A stretch of 64,000 nucleotides of DNA from an unicellular cyanobacterium SU3. GTDB lineage: Bacteria > Cyanobacteriota > Cyanobacteriia > Cyanobacteriales > Microcystaceae. A program made the translations under genes and the position numbers. The notes beneath the pieces were generated by a model. That model was not told where the DNA came from. It ran no database searches and saw only the letters and a list, made by a program, of their open reading frames with translations. Of the stretch, positions 28,471-37,800 are shown piece after piece. How positions within the stretch are numbered: position 1 is the stretch's first letter; each line of letters starts with the position of its first letter. The stretch lies in assembly GCA_002172675.1 (NCBI GenBank), contig NETF01000051.1, positions 62,001-126,000 on the forward strand, written 5' to 3'.

Positions 28471-29181
28471 TCATTCTCCCTCTGCTCCCTGCTCCCTGCC
28501 TTCTTGAAATTTTTCCCAAAGATCCGGACGACGTTGTTGAGTTCTTTTGATTTGTTGATCCCGTCGCCATTGAGCAATCAATTGATGATTTCCAGAGCGT
28601 AAAACCTCAGGAACTTCTAAATTTTGAAACACAGCAGGGCGAGTATATTGAGGATAATCGAGTAGGCCATCTTCAAAACTTTCTGCTTTCAAAGATTCAA
28701 CTTTTCCCACCGTTCCCGGTAACAAACGAACCACCCCATTAATTAAAGCCAAAGCCGGAATTTCTCCACAAGTTAACACAAAATCCCCTAGAGAAATTTC
28801 GCGATCAGCTAAATAGCGAATCCGTTCATCAACCCCTTCATAATGACCACAAATTAAGATCAATTGTTGATAATTGGTAGCCAAATCCTGTAAAGTATTT
28901 TGAGTTAAGGAAGAACCTTGAGGGGTTAACAAAATCACTTGCGTATTAGACAAGCGAGGAATAGAGTTGACCGCAGCAAAAATCGGTTCTGGTTTGAGTA
29001 CCATACCGACTCCACCACCGTAAGGAATATCATCAACCCGATGATGTTTATCTAGGGCAAAATCACGGGGGTTGATTAAGTTAACCGTAGCAATATGATT
29101 AGCTAAAGCCTTACCCAGTAAGCCAGACTGTAATCCAGATGTAAAGAAATCAGGAAATAACGTAATGACATCTATATTCAC
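28471..29181 (-). CDS. trmD: tRNA (guanine-N1)-methyltransferase TrmD
   Basis: TrmD makes m1G37 in tRNAs reading CNN codons. The SPOUT-fold sequence includes IDVITLFPDFF at the start, the YGGGVGMVLKPEP loop, CGHYEGVDERI and the GDFVLTCGEIPALALI knot region. The last residues (EGREQGAEGE) are encoded by a CTCCCTG-type heptamer repeat that runs through the stop codon, so the true C-terminus has been extended or altered. It lies 33 bases upstream of the Tat oxidoreductase gene, same strand. Confidence 0.96.
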   Translation of the reverse strand: MNIDVITLFPDFFTSGLQSGLLGKALANHIATVNLINPRDFALDKHHRVDDIPYGGGVGMVLKPEPIFAAVNSIPRLSNTQVILLTPQGSSLTQNTLQDLATNYQQLILICGHYEGVDERIRYLADREISLGDFVLTCGEIPALALINGVVRLLPGTVGKVESLKAESFEDGLLDYPQYTRPAVFQNLEVPEVLRSGNHQLIAQWRRDQQIKRTQQRRPDLWEKFQEGREQGAEGE

Positions 29182-29309
29182 AGGTTATCCTAATAAAGTT
29201 CCAAAAATAATATTAATTTTACTGTTCAGAGCCTAGTGTAGCGTAGAATAGATCAGAGAAACGGGGCCAAAAATTGAGTAAGTACCAAGGCTTGAAGTTG
29301 GCATATTTT

Positions 29310-29366
29310 GCTCTGATCCCTATTATGACCAACGGTCAGAGCAGGCTCCGTCGTTGTACGGCGGAG
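29310..29366. repeat. Paired inverted repeats upstream of cphB
   Basis: GCTCTGA (29310-29316) pairs with TCAGAGC (29336-29342). Immediately after, CTCCG (29346-29350) pairs with CGGAG (29362-29366). The core CGTCGTTGTACG (29349-29360) is an inverted, one-mismatch copy of the core of the GC-rich block at 11020-11031. It sits in the divergent trmD/cphB control region. Confidence 0.5.
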
Positions 29367-29424
29367 TAATCTCTGACTAACTAACCGACCGTACCGAACC
29401 TTCTTTGGCTAAAAGATTAAGACT

Positions 29425-30288
29425 ATGTTGCAATTAGAGACTCAATCCCACCCAAGCCCCATGTCCCAACCTACAACCACTGCCATTTTAGTCATTGGTG
29501 GCGCAGAAGACAAAGTGCATGGTAAAGAAATTCTGCACACCTTTTGGTTTCGATCAGGTGGCACCGATGCTACCATAGCCATTATTCCCTCAGCCTCAAG
29601 AGAACCAGTCTTGATCGGGGAAAGATATCAAAGTATTTTTGAAGAAATGGGAGCCAAATATGTCAAAGTTCTAGATATCCGCGATCGCGATCAAGGTAAC
29701 GACACCTACTTTAAAGAGTACGTCGAAGAGTGTACCGGGGTGTTCATGACAGGAGGGGATCAACTCAGACTCTGTGGACTGTTGGCCGATACGCCCCTAA
29801 TGGAAAGGATACGGCAACGGGTACAACTCGGAGAAATCTCTCTAGCCGGAACCAGTGCAGGGGCGGCAGTTATGGGACATCACATGATTGCTGGTGGCAG
29901 TAGTGGTGAATCTCCTAACCGTGCGTTAGTGGATATGGCCATGGGCTTAGGAATTATTCCTGAGATTATTGTGGATCAACACTTCCATAACCGCAACCGT
30001 ATGGCCCGTTTACTCAGTGCCTTATCAACCCATCCTGAAAGATTAGGGATAGGGATTGATGAAGATACCTGTGCTATGTTTGAACGAGATGGTCTAATCC
30101 GTATTGTTGGCAAAGGAACCGTTACTATCGTTGATGGTCGGGATATGACCTACACAAACCAAGGAGATATTGCGGCCGCTGACCCCTTAAGTCTCCACAA
30201 TTTAAGACTTAATATCTTATCCCACGGTGACTGCTACCATCTTCATCAACATGAATGTATTGCTAAGATTAGCAACCCGGTACAGTAA
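29425..30288 (+). CDS. cphB: Cyanophycinase
   Basis: Cyanophycinase (peptidase S51) hydrolyses the multi-L-arginyl-poly-aspartate reserve to beta-Asp-Arg dipeptides in the cytoplasm. The nucleophile motif LAGTSAGAAVMG is clear. Other family signatures are VIGGAEDKVHGK near the start, FMTGGDQLRL and VDQHFHNRNRMARLL. The start may be the ATG at 29425 or the ATG at 29461; the latter gives a product of about 275 residues, closer to the family size. It is followed by cphA, as in other cyanobacteria. Confidence 0.95.
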   Translation: MLQLETQSHPSPMSQPTTTAILVIGGAEDKVHGKEILHTFWFRSGGTDATIAIIPSASREPVLIGERYQSIFEEMGAKYVKVLDIRDRDQGNDTYFKEYVEECTGVFMTGGDQLRLCGLLADTPLMERIRQRVQLGEISLAGTSAGAAVMGHHMIAGGSSGESPNRALVDMAMGLGIIPEIIVDQHFHNRNRMARLLSALSTHPERLGIGIDEDTCAMFERDGLIRIVGKGTVTIVDGRDMTYTNQGDIAAADPLSLHNLRLNILSHGDCYHLHQHECIAKISNPVQ

Positions 30289-30305
30289 GTAAAAACAAAA
30301 AACTG

Positions 30306-30473
30306 TTCACCGTGAACAGATATCAACCCAAATAAAACGACAAGATCATGAGGATATACAGCATTACGCATTAAGGTGTTTGACATGGGAAAAAGCTAAA
30401 AACCTGCTTTTAGTCTAACTTTTGACTGATTGGCGAGCTTGTCAAACCATTGCCTTTTACCTTTCGTGTAGCA
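30306..30473. repeat. Palindromic and imperfect inverted repeats between cphB and cphA
   Basis: A 17-base palindrome CTGTTCAC-C-GTGAACAG follows the cphB stop (about 30303-30319). Further on, a GGTGTTTGACA-like arm (about 30380) can pair with CTTGTCAAACC (about 30440-30450). Neither is followed by a T tract, so a termination role is doubtful; attenuation, regulation or a dispersed repeat are the alternatives. Confidence 0.35.
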
Positions 30474-30521
30474 GTATAGCTTCTGTGTCCTTCCAAGTGC
30501 GAATCTCAAGAAACGGCGAGT

Positions 30522-33140
30522 ATGAAAATATTAAAAACCCTGACCCTACGCGGCCCCAACTACTGGAGTATTAGGCGCAAGAAATTGATTGTCATGCGCC
30601 TCGACTTGGAGGATCTAGCAGAGAAACCCTCAAATGAAATTCCTGGCTTCTACGACGGCTTAGTAGAGGTACTCCCTAGCTTAGTAGAGCATTATTGTTC
30701 TCCCGGTCATCGAGGTGGCTTCTTAGAACGAGTTAAAGAAGGCACTTATATGGGGCATATTGTCGAACACGTTGCCCTAGAACTACAAGAATTAACGAAA
30801 ATGCCGGTGGGGTTTGGTCGCACCCGAGAAACCGCTACCCCAGGGGTCTATAACGTAGTGTTTGAATATTTAGATGAACAAGCCGGCCGTTATGCGGGTC
30901 GGGCAGCCGTCCGTCTCTGTCGGTCTATTGTCGATACAGGAACCTATCCCCTCAGAGAATTAGAACAGGATCTCAACGACTTACAAGACCTACAAGCTAA
31001 TGCCTCCCTAGGTCCGTCGACCCAAACCCTGGTGACTGAGGCAGAAGCCAGAAATATTCCTTGGATGCCTTTGAGTGCTAGGGCGATGGTTCAACTAGGG
31101 TACGGAGTCCATCAAAAACGCATTCAAGCTACCTTAAGCGGTTATTCTGGCATTTTGGCCGTAGAATTAGCCTGTGACAAAGAAGGCACGAAAACCATCC
31201 TCCAAGATGCCGGGGTTCCTGTACCCAGAGGCACCACCATCCAATTTTTTGAAGAATTAGAAAGTGCTATCGACGATGTGGGAGGCTATCCCATTGTTAT
31301 TAAACCCCTCGACGGCAATCATGGTCGGGGCATCACCATCGATATCAATAGCGCCAAAGAAGCAGAAGAGGCTTACGATCTTGCCTCAGAAGAATCAAAA
31401 ACCCGTAGCGTTATTGTAGAACGATTTTATAAAGGCAGTGATCACCGTCTTCTGGTGATTAACGGAAAATTAGTGGCTGTAGCTGAGCGGGTTCCAGCTC
31501 ATGTGGTGGGAGATGATAAACATACTATTGAAGAACTAATCGAAATAACCAACGAAGATCCCAGACGGGGAGACGGTCATGATAACGTTTTAACTCGCAT
31601 TAAAGTGGATAAAACTGTGCTGGGGATGCTCGATAAACAAGGGTTACGCCTCGACACTATCCTCGATAAAGGAGAAATCGCCTATTTAAGAGCCACCGCT
31701 AACTTAAGCACTGGGGGTATTGCCATTGATCGCACCGACGACATCCACCCCGAAAACCTCTGGATAGCAGAACGAGTAGCCAAAATTATTGGCCTTGACA
31801 TAATGGGTATTGATGTGGTGACACCCGATATTACCAAACCCCTCAAAGAAGTGGATGGGGTGATCGTCGAGGTTAACGCAGCCCCAGGGTTTCGGATGCA
31901 CGTTGCCCCTTCTCAAGGGTTATCGCGCAATGTGGCCGCCCCAGTGATGGATATGCTGTTTCCTCCCGAAAGTCCCAGTCGTGTCCCCATCGTCGCCATT
32001 ACAGGTACCAATGGGAAGACAACCACCACCCGCTTAACCGCCCATATTTATCGTCAAACCGGTAAAGTGGTGGGTTACACCAGTACCGACGGGGTTTATA
32101 TTGGGGAATATTTAGTGGAAAAAGGAGACAATACCGGGCCTTATAGTGCGGCCATGATCCTCAAAGATCCCACCGTAGAAGTGGCAGTGTTAGAAAGTGC
32201 CAGAGGGGGTATTTTGCGATCGGGTCTGGCTTTTGAGACCTGTGATGTGGGTATTGTGCTTAACGTGGCCGCCGATCACTTGGGGTTAGGTGATATTAAC
32301 ACCATTGAACAAATGGCTAGGGTTAAAGGGGTTGTAGCTGAAGTCGTCCACGCCGATGGTTACGCAGTGCTTAATGCCGATGATCCCCTCGTTGCTGCTA
32401 TGGCCGAACAAGTTAAAGGAAAAGTAGCTTACTTTTCGATGAACCCTGATAACGAAATCATCCAAAACCATATCCGACGGGATGGCATGGCGGCTGTCTA
32501 TGAAAATGGTTATATTTCTATCTTAGAAGGACAATTCACCCTGAGAATTGAAGAAGCGGTGAATGTACCGATGACCATGAACGGTATGGCTCCGTTTATG
32601 ATCGCTAATGCTCTAGCAGCTTGTTTAGCAGCCTTCTGTCAAGGGGTGGATATCGAAGACATTCGCCAAGGGGTGAGAACCTTTAAAGCCTCAGCCAATC
32701 AAACCCCAGGCCGCATGAACCTCTTTAATTTAGGGGATTATCACGCTTTAGTGGATTATGCTCATAACCCCGCCGGTTACGAAGCCGTTGGAGAGTTTGT
32801 TAAGAACTGGAAAGGGCAACGGTTAGGAGTAGTTGGGGGACCGGGCGATCGCCGAGATGAAGATTTGATTCTCCTGGGTAAAATTGCTGCCGGGGTCTTT
32901 GATCGCATTTTGGTTAAAGAAGATGACGATAAGCGTGGACGCGATCGCGGAGAAGCAGCCGATTTAATTATTGATGGTATTCTCAGCGAGAACGATCAAG
33001 CCGATTATCAAGCCATTCTAGATGAGACAGAAGCCATTGAATACGGCTTAGATAAGGTGGAGAAAGGAGGATTAGTGGTTATTTTCCCTGAAAGCGTTAC
33101 TAGGGCTATTTCTCTGATTAATAAACGCAACCCTATCTAA
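30522..33140 (+). CDS. cphA: Cyanophycin synthetase
   Basis: CphA polymerises aspartate and arginine into cyanophycin, using ATP at two active sites. The 872-residue length is standard. The N-terminal domain (PNYWSIRRKKLIVMRLDLE) is followed by an ATP-grasp domain (about 220-480; GYPIVIKPLDGNHGRG, VIVEVNAAPGF) and a Mur-ligase-like domain starting VAITGTNGKTTTTRL, with YAHNPAGYEAVG and GDRRDEDL. The protein is a nitrogen/carbon store maker, fitting a diazotrophic or nitrogen-storing cyanobacterium. The 233-base gap from cphB leaves room for a separate promoter. Confidence 0.97.
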   Translation: MKILKTLTLRGPNYWSIRRKKLIVMRLDLEDLAEKPSNEIPGFYDGLVEVLPSLVEHYCSPGHRGGFLERVKEGTYMGHIVEHVALELQELTKMPVGFGRTRETATPGVYNVVFEYLDEQAGRYAGRAAVRLCRSIVDTGTYPLRELEQDLNDLQDLQANASLGPSTQTLVTEAEARNIPWMPLSARAMVQLGYGVHQKRIQATLSGYSGILAVELACDKEGTKTILQDAGVPVPRGTTIQFFEELESAIDDVGGYPIVIKPLDGNHGRGITIDINSAKEAEEAYDLASEESKTRSVIVERFYKGSDHRLLVINGKLVAVAERVPAHVVGDDKHTIEELIEITNEDPRRGDGHDNVLTRIKVDKTVLGMLDKQGLRLDTILDKGEIAYLRATANLSTGGIAIDRTDDIHPENLWIAERVAKIIGLDIMGIDVVTPDITKPLKEVDGVIVEVNAAPGFRMHVAPSQGLSRNVAAPVMDMLFPPESPSRVPIVAITGTNGKTTTTRLTAHIYRQTGKVVGYTSTDGVYIGEYLVEKGDNTGPYSAAMILKDPTVEVAVLESARGGILRSGLAFETCDVGIVLNVAADHLGLGDINTIEQMARVKGVVAEVVHADGYAVLNADDPLVAAMAEQVKGKVAYFSMNPDNEIIQNHIRRDGMAAVYENGYISILEGQFTLRIEEAVNVPMTMNGMAPFMIANALAACLAAFCQGVDIEDIRQGVRTFKASANQTPGRMNLFNLGDYHALVDYAHNPAGYEAVGEFVKNWKGQRLGVVGGPGDRRDEDLILLGKIAAGVFDRILVKEDDDKRGRDRGEAADLIIDGILSENDQADYQAILDETEAIEYGLDKVEKGGLVVIFPESVTRAISLINKRNPI

Positions 33141-33169
33141 ATAATGATCTGAAAAATCAACATCATGGG

Positions 33170-33192
33170 AAGTGTGATCGGCGATCGCACTT
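33170..33192 (+). terminator. Hairpin downstream of cphA containing a HIP1-like site
   Basis: AAGTGTGATC and GATCGCACTT form a 10-bp stem (one G-T pair) around a GGC loop, 30 bases after the cphA stop. The following bases CTAAAATTTT are only partly T-rich, so it may be a weak terminator or a transcript-stabilising hairpin. Confidence 0.55.
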
Positions 33193-33485
33193 TCTAAAAT
33201 TTTGTCAAATTGATAAGTAAATATTATTGAATAGTCCTATATACTTTTAATATTCAATATTTAAAGATACCCTGACACTGATAATTATTATCAATAAGCA
33301 ACGAGGTTCCGCCTTTGTGGTATGATAGTCAAGACTGAAAATCTAGAGTACGTATGTCTACTTTTTAAACAAAACTCTCTAACCCTTATTTCTTCGTAGC
33401 CTTATGATCTTGTTGGCTTATTATATTCCCCTTTTTTTACTTTTTTTGAGCTAATGTACTATTTTAGTATTTAGTACAATTGAAT

Positions 33486-33518
33486 TTGTGTTGACAAAAA
33501 ACACAATTTGTGTATCTG
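33486..33518 (+). promoter_or_regulatory. Possible clpS promoter with inverted repeat
   Basis: A TTGACA (33491-33496) lies 16 bases upstream of TATCTG (33513-33518), a poor -10 match. The -35 box sits inside an inverted repeat, TTGTGTT/AACACAA (33486-33506), which could be an operator. This is suggestive only. Confidence 0.35.
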
Positions 33519-33575
33519 ACAACAGAGATAATTTTTTTGGTAACATAATGCAAAACAAGGAGGATAACGATAGCA

Positions 33576-33869
33576 ATGACAACAGAAGTAATCGAAAAAC
33601 GATCTTCGTCAACTTCTACTGTTCGTAAACCTGCCCCTAGGTATCGGGTTTTGCTCCATAACGATGACTTCAACTCTATGGAATATGTGGTTCAAACCTT
33701 GATGCAAACTGTATCAGGAATGACTCAACCCCAAGCCGTTGATATTATGATGGAAGCTCATACTAATGGGACAGCTTTGGTGATTACTTGTGCTTTAGAA
33801 CCAGCAGAATTTTACTGTGAAACGTTGAAAAATCATGGTTTAACTAGCACCATTGAACCGGACGAGTAA
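33576..33869 (+). CDS. clpS: ATP-dependent Clp protease adaptor ClpS
   Basis: ClpS delivers N-degron substrates to ClpAP/ClpCP. The 97-residue protein has the hydrophobic-pocket signature RVLLHNDDFNSMEYVV and the helix QAVDIMMEAHTNG. A strong AAGGAGG ribosome site lies 13 bases upstream of the ATG. The N-terminal 20 residues are an unstructured Ser/Thr-rich tail, as in the family. Confidence 0.95.
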   Translation: MTTEVIEKRSSSTSTVRKPAPRYRVLLHNDDFNSMEYVVQTLMQTVSGMTQPQAVDIMMEAHTNGTALVITCALEPAEFYCETLKNHGLTSTIEPDE

Positions 33870-33949
33870 CATTGATAATAGTGTCAAAAAGTCGAAACAA
33901 TGGTTTAGATATTTCCTAATAATATTATTACTTGAAACCTTAGTACAAA

Positions 33950-34786
33950 TTGAAATACTTGAAACTTAATTTTACCATAATTGCTAATTACCCAGCACCT
34001 TTTCGGCTGGGGATTTTTATAATTTTACTCTTAGTTTTATGGCTTCCTGTAGCTGTTCCTCTGTATTTATTATTAAAAAATGACCCTAATTTAACAACAA
34101 TTGTAACGATGGCAATACTTTATCTAGAGTTTATTGCTTTATTATTTATTTGGAATAAAAAAGTTTATAAAATTGATCATTGGTGGCGAAACTATGGGTT
34201 GGTATTTACACGAAGAAATGGTATTGAGTTGCTCAATGGTTTAAGCTTAGGTTTATCGTTTACCTTTGGATTGTTTATTATAGAAGCAATTTTCGGCTGG
34301 ATTAAATTTGTTCGACCTTCAGATAACTTTACCTTGATAGTTTTTGAAGGGTTATTAAGTGCTTTAGGGATTGGTTTAGCAGAAGAATTATTTTTTAGAG
34401 GTTGGTTATTAGAAGAACTCAAAAAAGACTATTATCCAAAACTTTTTATTCTTTTAAACGGAATTATTTTTGCGATATTACACTTTTTAAAGCCGATAGA
34501 AGAAATTATTAGAACGTTTCCCCAATTTCCGGCCTTATTTTTATTAGGAATCACATTAGTTTGGGCAAAAATGGGTTATGGTAATCGTTTAGGAATTTGT
34601 ATTGGACTACATGGGGGTTTAGTGTGGGGATACTATATATTAAATGTAGGCAACTTGGTGAATTATACGAATAAAGTTTCTCCCGTGATAACAGGAATTG
34701 ATAATAATCCCATTGCCGGAATTATGGGGTTATTTGGGTTAGGTCTATTAAGTATTTTGATGAGAAGGAAAGCTCAGTTTAACTAA
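33950..34786 (+). CDS. CPBP-family intramembrane glutamic protease
   Basis: This is a multi-pass membrane protein of about 278 residues with the CPBP/CAAX-protease motifs: AEELFFRGWLLEEL (EExxxR, about residue 145), FAILHFL and a third motif with His in GLHGGLVW. These proteases act within the membrane; targets in cyanobacteria are largely unknown. The start is uncertain: the open frame begins with TTG at 33950 and a second TTG follows at 33959, with no good ATG upstream of the first helix. It is probably expressed separately from clpS. Confidence 0.85.
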   Translation: MKYLKLNFTIIANYPAPFRLGIFIILLLVLWLPVAVPLYLLLKNDPNLTTIVTMAILYLEFIALLFIWNKKVYKIDHWWRNYGLVFTRRNGIELLNGLSLGLSFTFGLFIIEAIFGWIKFVRPSDNFTLIVFEGLLSALGIGLAEELFFRGWLLEELKKDYYPKLFILLNGIIFAILHFLKPIEEIIRTFPQFPALFLLGITLVWAKMGYGNRLGICIGLHGGLVWGYYILNVGNLVNYTNKVSPVITGIDNNPIAGIMGLFGLGLLSILMRRKAQFN

Positions 34787-34814
34787 GGTACAATATATCA
34801 GTGACAGCAATAAT

Positions 34815-37800
34815 TTACCAAGGACTACCGATTAAGGTAAACCCACTCCAAAAATAAGGATGTTCTAACCATTGATCTCCTAATACTGCTAATTGGGGAG
34901 GTAAAGGAAGACGATTATCAGGGGTGACTAATTGACCATTTTCTATATAAACTTCCCCTTTTAATAAGCTTAATTGTGCTTCTCGTATGGCTTTAGTTTT
35001 CAGGGGAATTTGATTCAATTGTTCATAAAAGCGAGTCATTAAGGCAAGGGTTCCTTCGTCACTAACTTCCCAAAGACTTCCTAACACTGTTTTAACTTGC
35101 GCTAACACCGCAGCACCAGCAAAGCCTAATTCTGCTTCTTGATCGCCTAAAGCGGTACGACAAGCACTTAATACCAATAATTCAATTTGTGGATCACCAA
35201 AATTAAATTGTTTCAACTGATCTAAGGTAAGTTGATCTTGCCAAAACTGAATATAAGAATTGCCCAATGTTCCGGTTTCAAAATTAGCATGGGTGGCTAA
35301 ATGAATAATTCCAAATTCTCCCGATTGATGAGCTTGCTGTAACTGGTTAAGGGTAAACTTTTCATTGAGAAATGAGTCCCCTTGCCATAAGCGATCGGCA
35401 ATGACTGATAATTCTAAAGGAACAGCCGGTAAGGGATTTTGTTTGCTAAATTCGGATGCACCCATGGCTAAAACTCGTTGCTGCGTCATATCTTTATAAC
35501 GAGTATCACTCAAGGCTAAACTAGGCATTATACCCATATTATATTGTTCGATTAAAAATTCTGAACCATCATAGAGTGCGGCTAAAGGAACAGAACGCAA
35601 TCCTCCGTCTACAATAAAAACAAGGGTGTCAATATTAGCTGCGTCTAATGCTACTGTAAGGGGTTCGATAAACCATTGATACAATTGTTGAGCCGGTTGA
35701 CGATAAGCACTAGGACGGCGAGGATTAGTAATGGTGCTTTGAAATTGAGTAACGGTTGAGAGAACTTGCTCACGGGTTACTCCTGTTACAGGTTGGCGAA
35801 TAACTTTACCGGATGCTGTCACTAACATCAACTCTAATTGATCCTCTGGAGAGGTTTGATTATCTTGTTGTTGAGGTTGTTCTTGTTGAGAAGAAGATTG
35901 AAATGTCCAGAGGGTTCGGTTGTTAGGGTTTTCAATAGAGGTTGATTGAGGCCGAAAAAAGATATAAATTAAGCCAGGTTTTAAGTCGGTGAGGGTTTGA
36001 CCTTCTTGTAAAATAGTCTGAGTTTGCTCAAGATTTAAAGGGGATACGGGTTCTATGCCTAAATGATTGGCAAATTCTATGGTAAACCCTTGCTCAATAT
36101 TTCTCAGAATAGCGCGATCGCTGTCTAAGTTGGTAACTGAACCAGTGACATTAGAAGATTGTCCGAACTCTGAAGTTTCAGTGTAAGCATTATTTAAGTT
36201 AACGACTAATTCTACCCCAGGAGGTTCTGAGTCTCGAACTTCTCTCACCATCGATGATTGAGGAGTAGGAGTAACAGGAGGTTCTGGGGTAATAGGAGGT
36301 TCTGGGGTAATAGGAGGTTCGGGAGTAACAGGAGGTTCTGGGGTAATAGGAGGTTCAGGAGGTTCGGGAGTAACAGGAGGTTCTGGGGTAATAGGAGGTT
36401 CAGGAGGTTCTGGGGTAATAGGAGGTTCAGGAGGTTCGGGAGTAACAGGAGGTTCTGGGGTAATAGGAGGTTCAGGAGGTTCTGGGGTAATAGGAGGTTC
36501 AGGAGGTTCTGGGGTAACGGGAGGTTCGGGAGTAACAGGAGGTTCTGGGGTAATAGGAGGTTCTGGGGTAATAGGAGGTTCTGGGGTAATAGGAGGTTCG
36601 GGAGTAACAGGAGGTTCTGGGGTAACGGGAGGTTCAGGAGGTTCTGGGGTAATAGGAGTCATAACCTCAATGGCAACCCCATTAATCGTGATGGTTGAAT
36701 TGTTATCAGTTCCTGCATTATTAAGAATATCTGGGGTTAACTGATCGATTTGATCGGAGTCAAAAGGAATACCACCAATGATCACCTCTCCTTGTATGTC
36801 TCCATTGGTAGCTAAGGTTTCAAGATTAATCATCCCTCCACTACCATTGATCGATGAAGTATTAATGCTTTCGACTTCGATAATAGGAGCGTTATTGTCT
36901 GTATTACCTTGGGCCTTAATGGTCACTGAACCCCCATTTTCTGCAAAAGAAGTGTCAATGTTACCTAAAATAATCTGACAACTGTTCACTAGGAGACAAC
37001 CAGTTCCAAGTCTTTTAATGGTTAAGTCTCGTCCTGGAGCAATAATGGTATCATCAGGACTCATGGTGAAACTGCCTAAAGCAAGTGCATCGGTATTCGC
37101 TCGAAAAATAATACTTCCTGAACCGGGTTTAAAGGTTAACGCATTGTCTGATAAATCTTCAATGGTGATATTATTGTCAGCTTCGAGAATAATATTTGTA
37201 TCCCCTGATAACCCTTCTAATTCTGACTCAAAAATTATCGTATTATTCGGACCGTCATCCCTTAAGATTTGTCCAATTTGACCGTTATTGTTCCCAACAA
37301 AACTATCTGTCCCATCGCTTTCACTATCCCCCTCACCGTCTCTAATAATAATATTGAGCGGATCTAATAATAGAGTACCCAATTCACCATTGATGGCACT
37401 GGTATCCACAGTTCCTTGAAAAATTAGTTGTTGTTTTCCCGAAACTTCGACAAACCCCCCATTTCCTGAAATATTGCCTCCTTGAGTGCTAATATTTCCA
37501 TAAAATCCTGTGATCTCGTCTGACCAAACTGTTATTTGACCCCCATCACCCCAATTCATACTATTGCTGCGAAGGGTTGAACCTGAATTAATTAGGGTAC
37601 GTTGAGTGGTGGGAATGGTTGCTTGTCCTCGATAATCTCCCCCGACTCGGATAGTACCCCCTCCGATGTTTCCTGAAGTATCAATTTGAGCATCGATGAC
37701 TGCAATGCGATCGCCTATTAAGGTAACGTTACCCCCAACATCACTGGATGAAGATGTGTCTAAGGTTCCTGATGTTATCAGGGTTGCTGGTGTGTTAGGA

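Larger units (their letters stand above)
33141..33575. other. cphA-clpS intergenic region
   Basis: These 435 bases hold the cphA terminator-like hairpin (33170-33192) and the clpS control region around 33480-33575. The middle is AT-rich and no further gene is seen. Confidence 0.5.

Noticed and set aside
36268-36660. CRISPR-like appearance of the tandem repeats
   Set aside because: Units are contiguous and coding, without unique spacers, and no cas gene is near.
36258-36698. Plus-strand open frame of Arg-Phe-Trp-Gly-Asn repeats
   Set aside because: It is the antisense shadow of the Pro-rich repeat in the CHAT exoprotein gene; the repeat's 9-base period keeps all frames open, and no start signal is seen.
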